NCBI RefSeq assembly: GCF_004363245.1
Contig: NZ_SNYV01000016.1
Location: forward strand, 186,001-250,000
Direction of reading: 5' to 3'
Length of the DNA: 64,000 bases
Source of the DNA: Sphingobacterium yanglingense
GTDB taxonomy: Bacteria; Bacteroidota; Bacteroidia; Sphingobacteriales; Sphingobacteriaceae
Under the pieces are notes generated by a model. That model searched no databases. It saw only the letters and a list, made by a program, of their open reading frames with translations, and was not told where the DNA came from. Below, in pieces: positions 8,074 to 18,113 of this stretch. Within the stretch, counting starts at the first letter, position 1. Every line of letters starts with the position of its first letter. The translations under genes were made by a program, and so were the position numbers.

Positions 8074-9633
8074 TTAATACTCAATAGGTACATTCAACTC
8101 GACCGTACTTCCACGTTGAGGAACTCCCTTTATACGTACGATATTACGTTTTGTCGAAGCTAGTGCAGATTCTACATCATCCACATTATTTACCGTCTTA
8201 CCGTTCACTTCAGTTATCACCAATCCACGTTCTACACCAAAATATTCGAACACTCCGCCACGGCGCACATCCGTCACCACAACTCCAGACGTAATTCCTA
8301 ATTCTTTCTTACGCGCATCTGTTGCTGGAATAAAACTTGCACCAAGTTTATTAAATATCTGTGTTGCACTAGCGCTTGAGCCTTCATCACTAGCCGCAGC
8401 TTTGTTTACTTCCTCACCTTTTAGCGTTACTGTTACATCTTTCTCTTTTCCATCACGTTTATAAGTCAATGTAACCTTATCGCCTGGACGAAGTCGTGCT
8501 ACACGCTCTTGTAAATCTGGCGAACTGTAAATAACTTTACCATCCACTTTGGTTATGATATCATTTTTCTTGATACCTGCAGCTTCTGCTCCGCCCCCTT
8601 TTACAACACTAGAAACATATAGTCCTCTTACATCATCAATGCCTAATTCTTTACGTGCAGCATCATTCATCTCCGTAAATGTAAAGCCTACATAACCACG
8701 TTTTACGCTACCAAACTCTTTAAAATCATCCAATACCTTTTTAGCAAGACTAATCGGAATCGCAAAACCATATCCTGCATAGGTACCCGTAGGTGAGGCG
8801 ATTGCAGAATTGATACCAATCAATTCTCCTCGGGCATTAACCAACGCTCCACCACTATTACCTTTATTAATTACCGCGTCCGTCTGTATAAAAGACTCAA
8901 TAGCCGTACTTACCATCTGCTCGGGTTGTCCTCCTTGTCCAAATCCTCTCTGTTGCGAAGGTTCATCGAGAATACCTATACGACGTCCCTTAGCACTTAC
9001 GATACCTGCTGTTACTGTAGATTGCAAGCCTAGTGGATAACCTACCGCCAATACCCATTCTCCTACTTGAACATCATCCGAATTACCCAACTTAACCATT
9101 GGAAGATTTGTCGCGTTTACTTTAATCAACGCCAAATCAAAATTAGGATCACGACCGATTACTTTAGCTTCGTAGGTACGATTATCCGTAAGCTGCACCT
9201 CTATTTTATCAGCATCTTCAACCACATGGTTATTCGTTACGATATAGCCATCTGTTGATATAATTACACCCGATCCAGACGCCTGAGCCTGTCTTGGCTG
9301 AGCTTGCCCACGTCGTTGTTGTGGCATCCCAAAAAACTCCTCAAACATATCAAACGGAGAACCTGACCCTCCACCTCCACGTTGATTGGCACGTGTCGTC
9401 ACAGAAACTTTTATATGCACAACACCCGGCGAGACTGCCGCTGCTGCTTGGGTAAAATCTGGGTTACCAGTAGATGAAATAGCTGCACCTGTAGGATTAC
9501 TTGCATAATAGACTTTTTGCTGTTCTTCAAAAGTCATATTATTCAATTGTTTGTTCTCAAAAAATTTGTATCCCCCTACAGCGATTGCCCCTCCTAGGAC
9601 AGCTGCTAATAAACTTACTCCTATTTTTTTCAT
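8074..9633 (-). CDS. Do/HtrA family periplasmic serine protease with two PDZ domains
   Basis: This protein quality-control protease degrades misfolded envelope proteins. The 519 residues have an N-terminal membrane anchor or signal (about 4-24) and a trypsin-like domain with triad His136 (TNNHVVED), Asp166 (NFDLALIKV) and Ser260 (NKGNSGGALVN). A Gln/Arg/Gly-rich loop lies at about 84-117. PDZ domains follow near 295-395 and 420-510. Two PDZ domains point to DegP/DegQ rather than DegS. It stands alone with its own promoter and terminator. Confidence 0.95.
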   Translation of the reverse strand: MKKIGVSLLAAVLGGAIAVGGYKFFENKQLNNMTFEEQQKVYYASNPTGAAISSTGNPDFTQAAAAVSPGVVHIKVSVTTRANQRGGGGSGSPFDMFEEFFGMPQQRRGQAQPRQAQASGSGVIISTDGYIVTNNHVVEDADKIEVQLTDNRTYEAKVIGRDPNFDLALIKVNATNLPMVKLGNSDDVQVGEWVLAVGYPLGLQSTVTAGIVSAKGRRIGILDEPSQQRGFGQGGQPEQMVSTAIESFIQTDAVINKGNSGGALVNARGELIGINSAIASPTGTYAGYGFAIPISLAKKVLDDFKEFGSVKRGYVGFTFTEMNDAARKELGIDDVRGLYVSSVVKGGGAEAAGIKKNDIITKVDGKVIYSSPDLQERVARLRPGDKVTLTYKRDGKEKDVTVTLKGEEVNKAAASDEGSSASATQIFNKLGASFIPATDARKKELGITSGVVVTDVRRGGVFEYFGVERGLVITEVNGKTVNNVDDVESALASTKRNIVRIKGVPQRGSTVELNVPIEY

Positions 9634-9692
9634 ATTACTTTGCTGTTTTAATTTCTAACTTTGCTATTCAAATAAATACAAATTGTGTTAGT

Positions 9693-9724
9693 CAAATGTA
9701 GTACCATCACAAGGTCTGTCACAA
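9693..9724 (-). promoter_or_regulatory. Promoter of the Deg protease gene
   Basis: On the minus strand a TTG (9724-9722) is followed after 21 nt by TACATTTG (9700-9693), an exact match to TAnnTTTG. The predicted start would give a leader of about 55 nt before the ATG at 9633. Confidence 0.65.
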
Positions 9725-9814
9725 CTTTTGTCAGTTAAAATTTGTTAATAAACAGTAGTTTTTCAGGTTTTTAACATGTTTTAACACGTTAGCACACAAT
9801 TGTAACAAGAATAT

Positions 9815-9822
9815 TAAATTTG
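9815..9822 (+). promoter_or_regulatory. -7 element TAAATTTG of dapF
   Basis: TAAATTTG is an exact TAnnTTTG match 19 nt before the dapF ATG. A well-spaced -33 TTG is not evident. The intergenic region thus holds divergent promoters for the Deg protease gene and dapF. Confidence 0.5.
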
Positions 9823-9841
9823 ACGCATATTTTCAAGTTTT

Positions 9842-10636
9842 ATGGACCAAAAAATTAAATTTCATAAATATCAGGGTGCAGGCAATGACTTCATTCTAAT
9901 AGACAACAGAAATAAGCTTTTCAATCACACCAATACAGACCTGGTCAAACACTTGTGCGACCGTAGATTTGGAATAGGTGCCGACGGCTTAATGTTACTA
10001 CAAGATACAACGGAATTTGATTTCGAAATGGTTTACTTCAATTCTGATGGCCATCAAGGCAGCATGTGTGGCAATGGAGGGCGCTGTATCGTAGCTTTCG
10101 CACGCGATCTTGGTCTCATAAAAGATGAGACTGTCTTTTTGGCAGTTGATGGAGAACACCATGCTACCATTCAGCAGGAACAGGTAAAATTAGGTATGAC
10201 TGATGTCCATGAAATCCAAATGGACGGAGATTCTTACATACTACACACTGGTTCGCCCCACTACGTAACAATGGTAAACAACCTTGCACAGTTAGATGTA
10301 TATCGACAAGGCTATGCCATCCGCAACAACGACACTTACAAGCAAGAAGGTATAAATGTCAATTTTGTAGAACGAGAAGGAGAGGGGTATTTTCTGCGTA
10401 CGTTCGAACGAGGCGTAGAAGACGAAACTTATGCCTGCGGTACAGGCGCTACTGCTGTAGCTATGGCTATGGCCTTTAAAGAAGGCTTAGATGGTTATCA
10501 TGAAATTCCTGTACGTGCCTTAGGAGGTCAACTGTACGTCTCCTTTGAGAAAAATCATCAAACATTTAGTAATGTAATCCTTAAAGGCCCAGCTACATTT
10601 GTTTATGAAGGCACGATAGCTTCAGACTACAGATAA
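9842..10636 (+). CDS. dapF: Diaminopimelate epimerase
   Basis: DapF converts LL- to meso-diaminopimelate for lysine and peptidoglycan synthesis. The 264 residues begin with the typical FHKYQGAGNDFILID. The two catalytic cysteines are Cys76 (SMCGNGGRC) and Cys199 (YACGTGATAVA), and the family length is right. No other dap gene is adjacent. The downstream helicase gene is about 100 nt away and probably separate. Confidence 0.97.
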   Translation: MDQKIKFHKYQGAGNDFILIDNRNKLFNHTNTDLVKHLCDRRFGIGADGLMLLQDTTEFDFEMVYFNSDGHQGSMCGNGGRCIVAFARDLGLIKDETVFLAVDGEHHATIQQEQVKLGMTDVHEIQMDGDSYILHTGSPHYVTMVNNLAQLDVYRQGYAIRNNDTYKQEGINVNFVEREGEGYFLRTFERGVEDETYACGTGATAVAMAMAFKEGLDGYHEIPVRALGGQLYVSFEKNHQTFSNVILKGPATFVYEGTIASDYR

Positions 10637-10733
10637 CAAGCTACCCTTATACAGTCTATTATTTAGCTTTTTATTTTTACTTTATCGTTATTCGGGTTAT
10701 CTTAGATGCCTTCTTACAGAAGAATTCATCAAG

Positions 10734-13616
10734 ATGCAGCAAGTAGACAGATCCATTCGATATCAATTGGTTTATTCACTCGGAGAACACCCCTATCTGG
10801 GCTATCTACTGGAACCACATATTGTACAGCTCAATGCCAACGGAAGTCTTTCGCTATCTTCCAAACGGGTATTTTCCAATACAGTAGATGAATACGCTTC
10901 CGCCTTGGATGAACAAGATTACAAAATCATCAAACTTTTGGACGAGGTCGAACAGACCCATGTCATCAAGAAATACCATAAAAAAGCAATACGCCCGGCA
11001 GATTACTTCCTCAACGTATTCGATCAAAAAATATACGATTACATCCGTCCCAAATTAGAACAGAAGCTACTCAAAGCATTAGAATTAATCGGTCAGAAAC
11101 CCCTATTCTTGATGAGTAAAAAAGACGGATATTCTGCAGACCAAAAGCTACAGATAGCTCCACAAGCGACATCCATTCTCTTCCATTTCAGACGCAGCGA
11201 AGAGGAGACCCGCTATTTTCCTACATTAAAATATGATGGGCACAGGATGGAGTTTATGTTCAAAAATGCCGAAGTCATCATCAATGCACAGGCATGGCTC
11301 CTGTTGGACAACACACTGTACCATTTTGACCAGCCGCTAGAAGGAAAAAAACTAAGTCCTTTCCTCAACAAACGTTATATCACAGTGACACGTGCTACGG
11401 AAAAAAAATATTTCGAAACCTTTGTCTCTAACCTTATCGAAAAAAACAACGTTTATGCGGAGGGCTTCGACATCAAGACCATCAAAGAAGAAGCAATCCC
11501 CGTATTGACGTTAAATTATATTGTAGATGGACAGTCCCATCTCCAACTATCATTCAAGTATGGTCACTACAACTTCTCTTCTGGTGGCGACCATAAAATC
11601 TCCGTACGTCTACATTACGATACCGATGCCGATTGGTATACCTTTACTCGAATTAGACGATCATCGCTCTGGGAAGAAAAACAGCATTTGTATCTCGAGA
11701 ATCTTGGGCTAAAACGGCAAGATGCATTATTTGGCAGTTATATTCCCAGCACAGAGGATGTAAGCAGTATCTTCGACTGGCTTAATCAGCATCAAGAAGA
11801 ATTGCTAAACAAAGGCTTTCAGATCAAACAAGAAACAGGGGACAAACAGATATTCATTGGTAAGACCTCATTGGACATCGAAGTAGTTGAGGACAACGAT
11901 TGGTTTGACATACGTGCCTTTGCCAACTTCGGCCCTTACAAGATACCTTTTATACAGTTGAGAGATCATATCCTCAACCGCATCCAAGAATTTGTCCTTC
12001 CAAATGGGGAGATTGCGATCATCCCCGAAGAATGGTTCGCCCAGTATGAGCATCTTTTTCATTTTGCCGTCAAAAAAGATAGCCTACAACTTAACAAAGC
12101 GCATATAGGTATTCTCCACGAAATATCCGAGCATACCGAATTGAGCATGAGTCGTAAGCTTCAAAATCTGAGTAACTTTGAGGAGATACAACAGACTGCA
12201 CCGCCCGAAGGCTTCAAAGGTCAGTTACGCCCTTACCAACAGGCAGGCTACAATTGGTTCCATTTCTTGCAGGAGTATAAATTTGGAGGTGTCCTTGCCG
12301 ACGACATGGGACTTGGCAAGACCGTACAAACATTAGCCCTTTTACAAAAACAAAAAGAAGAGCTCAAAGACACCGATCACGCAAAGACGACACTACTGAT
12401 CTTACCAACCTCTTTGGTTTATAACTGGCAAAAAGAAGCAGACCACTTCGCCCCAAAGCTAAGAGTACTCTTACATACTGGAACCAATAGATTCAAGGAC
12501 CCTTATGCTTTCACCCATTTCGACTTGGTCATTACCACATACGGTATCGTCAGAAGCGACGAGGCTATTCTCAGCAAGTGTTTTTTCAATTATATCATTC
12601 TGGACGAAAGTCAGAATATAAAGAACCCGACCTCCAAGTCTTTTAAAGCCATCAAACTGTTAAAGAGCCGCCACAAGCTAGCGCTTAGTGGGACACCTAT
12701 CGAGAATTCCGTTTCTGACATTTGGTCGCAGATGCATTTTACAAACCCTGGTCTTCTGGGCAACTATACCTTCTTCCAAAAAGAATTTGTAACCCCTATT
12801 GAAAAGAAAAAAGATGAAGTGGCAGCCAAAAAGCTACAGGCTATCATCAAACCTTTTGTACTGAGACGGACAAAAAACCAAGTAGCAACAGAACTACCTC
12901 CAAAAACAGAACAAATCATCTACTGTCAAATGACCGAAGGACAGTCTGAGCGCTATGAAACTACAAAATCCGAATACCGCAACGCTATATTGGATAGCGC
13001 AGTCCAACAACAGCGTAAAGGCGCACAGATAGCCCTATTGCAGGGACTGACCAAGCTCAGACAGCTTGCCAACCATCCGAGTATGGTCGAAGGCGATTAC
13101 ACCGATGGCTCTGGCAAATTTGAAGCGGTACTCGAGATGTTAGAAGCTATATTATCCGAGGGGAACAAAGTCTTGATTTTCTCCCAATTCGTCAAGCACC
13201 TTGAAATCTTTAAAGCGCATTTCCAACAGTATGGTGTACCATTTGCCTACCTAGATGGGACCACAAAAAACCGTGCAGAGGCAGTCCAAACATTTAAAAC
13301 AGACGATAGTATCAAGATATTCCTCATTTCCATTAAAGCAGGAGGAGTAGGCCTCAACCTTACCGAAGCAGACTATGTATTCATTCTAGATCCATGGTGG
13401 AATCCCGCTGTCGAACAACAGGCTATTGACCGGAGTCACCGCATAGGCCAGACCCGCAATGTATTCATCTATAAATTCATCAGTAAAGATACCGTCGAAG
13501 AAAAGATAGTCGCCATGCAGAACCGAAAGAAATCGATAGCTACGTCTTTAGTGACTACCGAAGAAAGTTTCGTAAAGTCACTATCTCAGGATGATTTAAA
13601 GGAGCTATTAAGATAA
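10734..13616 (+). CDS. SNF2-family DEAD/DEAH helicase-like ATPase
   Basis: The protein has 960 residues. A long bacterial N-terminal region (about 1-490) precedes the SNF2 ATPase core. The core has Walker A in DDMGLGKTVQTLALL (about 522-536), the DESQ box near 624, SGTPIENS, and a C-terminal helicase lobe with IKAGGVGLNLTEADYVF and DRSHRIGQTRNVF. Such proteins use ATP to move along or remodel DNA-protein complexes; the exact role in bacteria is not settled. I used the ATG at 10734 as the first in-frame start; another frame opens at 10706 but is a shadow. It converges on the pigment locus. Confidence 0.92.
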   Translation: MQQVDRSIRYQLVYSLGEHPYLGYLLEPHIVQLNANGSLSLSSKRVFSNTVDEYASALDEQDYKIIKLLDEVEQTHVIKKYHKKAIRPADYFLNVFDQKIYDYIRPKLEQKLLKALELIGQKPLFLMSKKDGYSADQKLQIAPQATSILFHFRRSEEETRYFPTLKYDGHRMEFMFKNAEVIINAQAWLLLDNTLYHFDQPLEGKKLSPFLNKRYITVTRATEKKYFETFVSNLIEKNNVYAEGFDIKTIKEEAIPVLTLNYIVDGQSHLQLSFKYGHYNFSSGGDHKISVRLHYDTDADWYTFTRIRRSSLWEEKQHLYLENLGLKRQDALFGSYIPSTEDVSSIFDWLNQHQEELLNKGFQIKQETGDKQIFIGKTSLDIEVVEDNDWFDIRAFANFGPYKIPFIQLRDHILNRIQEFVLPNGEIAIIPEEWFAQYEHLFHFAVKKDSLQLNKAHIGILHEISEHTELSMSRKLQNLSNFEEIQQTAPPEGFKGQLRPYQQAGYNWFHFLQEYKFGGVLADDMGLGKTVQTLALLQKQKEELKDTDHAKTTLLILPTSLVYNWQKEADHFAPKLRVLLHTGTNRFKDPYAFTHFDLVITTYGIVRSDEAILSKCFFNYIILDESQNIKNPTSKSFKAIKLLKSRHKLALSGTPIENSVSDIWSQMHFTNPGLLGNYTFFQKEFVTPIEKKKDEVAAKKLQAIIKPFVLRRTKNQVATELPPKTEQIIYCQMTEGQSERYETTKSEYRNAILDSAVQQQRKGAQIALLQGLTKLRQLANHPSMVEGDYTDGSGKFEAVLEMLEAILSEGNKVLIFSQFVKHLEIFKAHFQQYGVPFAYLDGTTKNRAEAVQTFKTDDSIKIFLISIKAGGVGLNLTEADYVFILDPWWNPAVEQQAIDRSHRIGQTRNVFIYKFISKDTVEEKIVAMQNRKKSIATSLVTTEESFVKSLSQDDLKELLR

Positions 13617-13667
13617 TAAGCTATAGAACAGTAGGCTTTAGGCGATAAGCTTAAAGCATATAGCTTA
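13617..13667. terminator. Palindromic terminator between convergent genes
   Basis: TAAGCTATA (13617-13625) and TATAGCTTA (13659-13667) are perfect inverted copies, and an inner pair GCTTTA / TAAAGC lies between them. The element fills the gap between the helicase stop and the ligase stop codon, which is part of the right arm. It probably ends transcription from both sides. Confidence 0.55.
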
Positions 13668-14972
13668 CTGCCTATTATCAACAAAAGTAATCGGCTTTCG
13701 GCTCATCGGATTAAAAACAGACTGTTGTAATGCCTCAAGTTTACAAAACTCAATCTTAGGCGCCACCCGCAGCTTTGCCCTAAAATAATCCTTGATTTCA
13801 TTGATAAATTCTTCCGATTCATTGGCAGACACCAATCGGATGATGATTTCATCAGTACCTATCTCATTGTGAAATAGCTCAATCTGATGCAACAGTATTT
13901 CAGGGAATCCAGCTAACAAATCATGCATAGCTGGCGGATATAGTGTTGTCCCCTTATACTTCACCATATGTTGTTTTCGCCCTTCGACAGGTCCAATACG
14001 ATAGGTATGGCGGCCACATGCACAGGGCTCCGTATAACGGCGCACGATATCTCCAGTTTTAAAACGCAGCAGAGGCAACCCTTCCACCCCTAAGGTCGTT
14101 ACTACCAACTCTCCACTTTCGCCATCAGCCACCCATTTTCCCTGTTCATCCAGTATCTCGGTGATAATCAAATCCGGTTGCACGTGCCCCCCTTTAAAAT
14201 GATCACACTCCGTAAAAGCCGCTCCCATCTCTGTAGAAGCATACGTAGAATGCAAGTCCACATTCCACTTGCTTGCTATACGATTGGTAAGAATCGTATT
14301 ATTCAGATCTTTATCCCGCAAAGCCTCACCTATGCAAATCACAGCCTTGACACTGCAATTAGTATAATCGATGTCATGCTGTTCTGCAAATTCAATCAGT
14401 TTCAATAAAAAAGAAGGAACACCAATAAGGTAAGTAGGTTTATATTTCAGTATCGAGTCCCATTGCATCTGGGGGATTCCCGAGCCGACACGGATTACCC
14501 CAGCTCCGAGCTTTCGCAAGCCAAGAAAATAAGCAAGTCCCGCCATAAACCGGCGGTCCATCGTCGTCATCAACTGCACCCTATCCCCCGGCTTCACCCC
14601 CACCATTTCAAAAGATTGCATTTCATTCGTCGCTAAGCGATCTAAATCCTTATCCGTAAGGCCAAAAGTAACAGGAGTACCCAATGTTCCAGAAGTCGTG
14701 CAATAATCAATGATCTCCTCCTGTGGTACACACAGAAAATCATCATTATACAATTGCAAATCATCTTTACAGGTAGTCGGTAGCTGTTCCAAATCCGACA
14801 GCCTTCTGATGCTTGACACATCGACATGATGTTTTGCAAATAAGCGTTGATAAAAAGGGGAGTTACTTGCCAAATACGACAACTGCTCCCGCAACAAACC
14901 TTCTTGAAAAGCTTCAATAGCGGCTACCGAAGCGTACACTACACCTTCCGTCTTTTGTTCGCCTTTTTCCAT
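13665..14972 (-). CDS. AMP-dependent ligase, phenylacetate-CoA ligase (PaaK)-like, of the flexirubin locus
   Basis: The 435-residue adenylating enzyme resembles PaaK. The ATP-binding block is TTSGTLGTPVTFGLT, with YASTEMGAAF and LRFKTGDIVRRY later and a small C-terminal lobe ending RKPITFV. In aryl polyene loci such ligases activate the aryl acid starter for loading on CoA or ACP; here the likely substrate is a coumarate-type acid from the ammonia lyase gene at 42142 (inference). It is the last gene of the minus-strand operon and overlaps the C45 gene by 34 nt. A CoA-ligase role alone cannot be excluded. Confidence 0.85.
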   Translation of the reverse strand: MEKGEQKTEGVVYASVAAIEAFQEGLLREQLSYLASNSPFYQRLFAKHHVDVSSIRRLSDLEQLPTTCKDDLQLYNDDFLCVPQEEIIDYCTTSGTLGTPVTFGLTDKDLDRLATNEMQSFEMVGVKPGDRVQLMTTMDRRFMAGLAYFLGLRKLGAGVIRVGSGIPQMQWDSILKYKPTYLIGVPSFLLKLIEFAEQHDIDYTNCSVKAVICIGEALRDKDLNNTILTNRIASKWNVDLHSTYASTEMGAAFTECDHFKGGHVQPDLIITEILDEQGKWVADGESGELVVTTLGVEGLPLLRFKTGDIVRRYTEPCACGRHTYRIGPVEGRKQHMVKYKGTTLYPPAMHDLLAGFPEILLHQIELFHNEIGTDEIIIRLVSANESEEFINEIKDYFRAKLRVAPKIEFCKLEALQQSVFNPMSRKPITFVDNRQ

Positions 14973-16609
14973 AATTTCCGTATTTCTTTTTCTGCTTGCA
15001 ACGTAGGGATTTCTAATGTAAGGGCATGTGCGAATTCAGCTTGAGCCTTTCCATATGCCCCCTGCTTATACCAATATTTACCGGCAAGGTAATAAACTAA
15101 CCAAAGATTTGGATTAAGCTCCTTAAAATTTTTCAATCGCTCCTCCGGCATCTCTCCCTTTACTCGAATCGCATACGCTATACTATCTGATTCACTTTTA
15201 TACCTTTCATAGTTGACAAAAGTATCCGAGTGCACAAAAGCATCTTCTGCTATCGTGAGCGCCTCTATCTGTTTTGATTGTCCTATTGTTGAAGAATCTG
15301 CAAACACCTCATCCAGATTATATGCTGTAAACGCCCCAAGTTGATAAGGAGAGTTAGAAACCCATATCAATTTATCTTCCGGTTTAAAAATAACCGCATG
15401 ATGCGCCAATAGATGATTGAGCGACTTGTCATTACCATACCCGATATCCGTATCCGACATACCCTTCCGATTACGTAAAATATCCGCCATTTTCTCCGGG
15501 TTTAACTTATTTTCCCTATGCAGTAACTCCAACAGCCTATCATACCGATACTGAGAATGGCTTTCTTGGATATGGGCTGTATTTCGTTTATCCAGCGCAT
15601 AGGTATCAGATTGAAAATGGTTTGTACAGACAAGTTGATTCCCATTATCCACCTCGTATATTCCAAAATTCTTCGGTGAAATTTCTAAAAGAACCGCCTT
15701 TTTATCTTTTGCACTGCCAATCATCAACGATTCCGAGACAAACGATTGTGCCTCCTTTGCAATAACAATGGCTTCCTTTATGTCCGTAGCACGTTCTAGT
15801 ATTTCCCGAGCAACAATAGAAATAGGTCTTTTTGCAGAAAGTGGAATAGTAGACTTCCCCGCATTCATCGTCACCGTAAGCCCCTCCTTATTCATTCCCG
15901 AGACAACACCTATCATCCCCGGCCACGATACCGACACAAAAGGAATCCCTTGTTCCGGCCGTACAAAGTTCAGCACTTTATTTTCCGCAAACTCATCCCC
16001 CACATAAAAATCAAAATTTCGTCCAATCAGTAGCTTACCATCCTCCGTCTTATCCCCCCAAGAGGCAACAGATGAACATCCTACAATTGCGAGATCGCGG
16101 AGTGCATGCCCTAGGTCATGTGCTGCATGCATCAACAGTGTCAGACTAAAATTATCTCCGGCATAAGGATAGGCATCATCCAGGTGTGTCGACAGCCCAT
16201 AGATTTCGTCCAAATAAGAGGGGGGAATATAGTCATCTAGACGCCGTCCATACCAATGGATAAACTTAGACACAAGCCGCTGCTTAAATTTAGACGGCAC
16301 CATGTGCTCCAATTTATCCATAAAAACACGTTGCTGTTGCCTAAACAAATCTTCGGTCAGCAACCCCGTCCTATTCCCTAAATCATAAGGCGCACCAGAC
16401 ACATAAAGCTCCCACATCCCGTACCGATTCTTTACCAAATAATCCTTATTGCTCAGCATCCGTAGCGAATCCTGGTCCAGAACAAGTTGTACCGTATCCG
16501 AAGTATCGTCAAAAGTACGGGTATACCGTTTAGAAATCCTATTAGATACACAAGAAGAACATAAAAGGATAATAAAAACAAATTGCAACCACTTACCCAT
16601 GCGTTTCAT
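14939..16609 (-). CDS. C45-family Ntn-hydrolase-like lipoprotein (acyltransferase/amidase fold)
   Basis: The 556-residue protein starts with a lipoprotein signal (lipobox LLCSSC), so it should be tethered to a membrane. Its core resembles peptidase C45 / acyl-CoA:6-APA acyltransferase, with the likely nucleophilic Cys in IVGCSSVASWG followed by LLIGRNFDFYVGDEF. A TPR-like tail (about 500-550) contains LWLVYYLAGKYWYKQGAYGK. This Ntn fold makes or breaks acyl bonds, so a role in pigment acyl transfer or trimming is possible but unproven. It overlaps the upstream FAD protein gene by 17 nt and the ligase gene by 34 nt. Confidence 0.8.
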   Translation of the reverse strand: MKRMGKWLQFVFIILLCSSCVSNRISKRYTRTFDDTSDTVQLVLDQDSLRMLSNKDYLVKNRYGMWELYVSGAPYDLGNRTGLLTEDLFRQQQRVFMDKLEHMVPSKFKQRLVSKFIHWYGRRLDDYIPPSYLDEIYGLSTHLDDAYPYAGDNFSLTLLMHAAHDLGHALRDLAIVGCSSVASWGDKTEDGKLLIGRNFDFYVGDEFAENKVLNFVRPEQGIPFVSVSWPGMIGVVSGMNKEGLTVTMNAGKSTIPLSAKRPISIVAREILERATDIKEAIVIAKEAQSFVSESLMIGSAKDKKAVLLEISPKNFGIYEVDNGNQLVCTNHFQSDTYALDKRNTAHIQESHSQYRYDRLLELLHRENKLNPEKMADILRNRKGMSDTDIGYGNDKSLNHLLAHHAVIFKPEDKLIWVSNSPYQLGAFTAYNLDEVFADSSTIGQSKQIEALTIAEDAFVHSDTFVNYERYKSESDSIAYAIRVKGEMPEERLKNFKELNPNLWLVYYLAGKYWYKQGAYGKAQAEFAHALTLEIPTLQAEKEIRKLWKKANKRRKV

Positions 16610-18113
16610 TTTTAATTTTATCCAACAAATAGGTACGCCCTAGAATCTCCATACATGTTGCTACAGCTCCAATGGTCACCCCTAGTACTCCATGCATTCC
16701 CACACTCTGCCCCACAAAAAAAAGATTCGGCACCTTCGTTTTAGGGGATATCCGAGACCGCATCATTTCATTCACATCTTTTTCCGGACCATATAGGTTT
16801 CCCTCGGTCGTGCCTATATAATCCCGATAAGACAATGGTGTAGAGGCATACGCATCCACTATAGTACTTGGCAATTCCGGCCAGCGCACCGCCAACTTAT
16901 TCAATATTCTATTTATTCTGGCTTTCTTAAATTCAGCATACCCTTCTCCTCTAGCGGCCTCTTTAATAACCGTATTTCTCGACTGTTCCCATGCCTTCAC
17001 TTCATCAAAGCGCATCACACTGAGACAAGTCAATGTATCCGCGTACCCCGGCCTACTCTTATCCTCTGTCATAGACAGCATATACATCACAGGCCATTCT
17101 TTCTGTTCGTAGGCCGGTAGGTTCCACAGTTTCTCCTTGTCTTCGTGATAATATATGTTTGAACCAACAAATGGGAAAGTACCAACCTTTAGAACAAAAT
17201 GCGCACTAAAAGAAGATACAGTAAGCGGCAGACTTTGTATGCGATTGTAATAGACACTCCGAAATAATTCCTGGTCCAGCTGCTTTAAAGTTGTCTGTGG
17301 TTCCACGTTGGAAATAAACAGATCCGCAACATACCGGCTCCCATCCCTAGTCTCCACCTGCTGTATACGTCCATCCCGACTATGATATCGTACCACCTCC
17401 TGATGACGCAGTGCTACTCCACCCAAAGAGCGTAGCACTCTGACCAATTGCTTACTTATCTGGCTCCCCCCATTTATGCAACGGTACGCACTCTGTATGT
17501 AAGAATTGATGGTAAGTGCATGCACGTAGAAAGGCGTCTTGTACGCGTCTCCGGCATATAGAAAATTTGCTCCGGCCAATACAGACCGCAACGTACTATT
17601 CGCAGTAAGCTGCTCGAAATATGTGGATACACTGATTCCCAAAAAAGGATGGTCATAAGCTTGCCCCGTTTGCTCTTCGAGATTATACAATGGAAACGCA
17701 CGACACACCTCCTGTATATCCACAATATACTGCACTATTGCGGGCCGTTCCTGCGGAAAATAAGTGCTCAATTGTTCAACAAAATTAGCATATCCTTGCG
17801 CCAAAGGATAATCTACTCCTTCATTTCCAAAACGGACATAATCAAACACCTCAGGCATCTTCTCCAGGTTCAGCTTATCCATAATGCCCAGATATGAAAA
17901 ACACCGGTGTAAGTTCTGCCCCTCTGACAGCCCACCTATATAGTGTACGCCCGTATCAAAGATTTTCTTGCTCCGCGAAAACGTCTGCAGATTACCTCCA
18001 AATTGATTATTCTTCTCCAATACACAGACCTTCTTACCCTCCTTCGCTAAGATTACTGCAGCTGTAAGTCCTCCTAAACCACTGCCTACAATGACGATAT
18101 CATATTCAGTCAT
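16593..18113 (-). CDS. Phytoene-desaturase-like FAD-dependent oxidoreductase
   Basis: The protein opens with a dinucleotide-binding fold (MTEYDIVIVGSGLGGLTAA, then VLEKNNQFGGN) and ends with a second FAD-contacting motif (NLFFVGQSVGMHGVLG), typical of CrtI/carotenoid isomerase-like amine-oxidase-fold enzymes. Membership of the pigment operon suggests oxidation or isomerisation of the polyene (inference). I chose the ATG at 18113, with GGA 9 nt upstream; an ATG at 18119 is possible, and the frame reaches 18146, inside the MMPL gene. The start overlaps the end of the MMPL gene. Confidence 0.88.
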   Translation of the reverse strand: MTEYDIVIVGSGLGGLTAAVILAKEGKKVCVLEKNNQFGGNLQTFSRSKKIFDTGVHYIGGLSEGQNLHRCFSYLGIMDKLNLEKMPEVFDYVRFGNEGVDYPLAQGYANFVEQLSTYFPQERPAIVQYIVDIQEVCRAFPLYNLEEQTGQAYDHPFLGISVSTYFEQLTANSTLRSVLAGANFLYAGDAYKTPFYVHALTINSYIQSAYRCINGGSQISKQLVRVLRSLGGVALRHQEVVRYHSRDGRIQQVETRDGSRYVADLFISNVEPQTTLKQLDQELFRSVYYNRIQSLPLTVSSFSAHFVLKVGTFPFVGSNIYYHEDKEKLWNLPAYEQKEWPVMYMLSMTEDKSRPGYADTLTCLSVMRFDEVKAWEQSRNTVIKEAARGEGYAEFKKARINRILNKLAVRWPELPSTIVDAYASTPLSYRDYIGTTEGNLYGPEKDVNEMMRSRISPKTKVPNLFFVGQSVGMHGVLGVTIGAVATCMEILGRTYLLDKIKNETHG

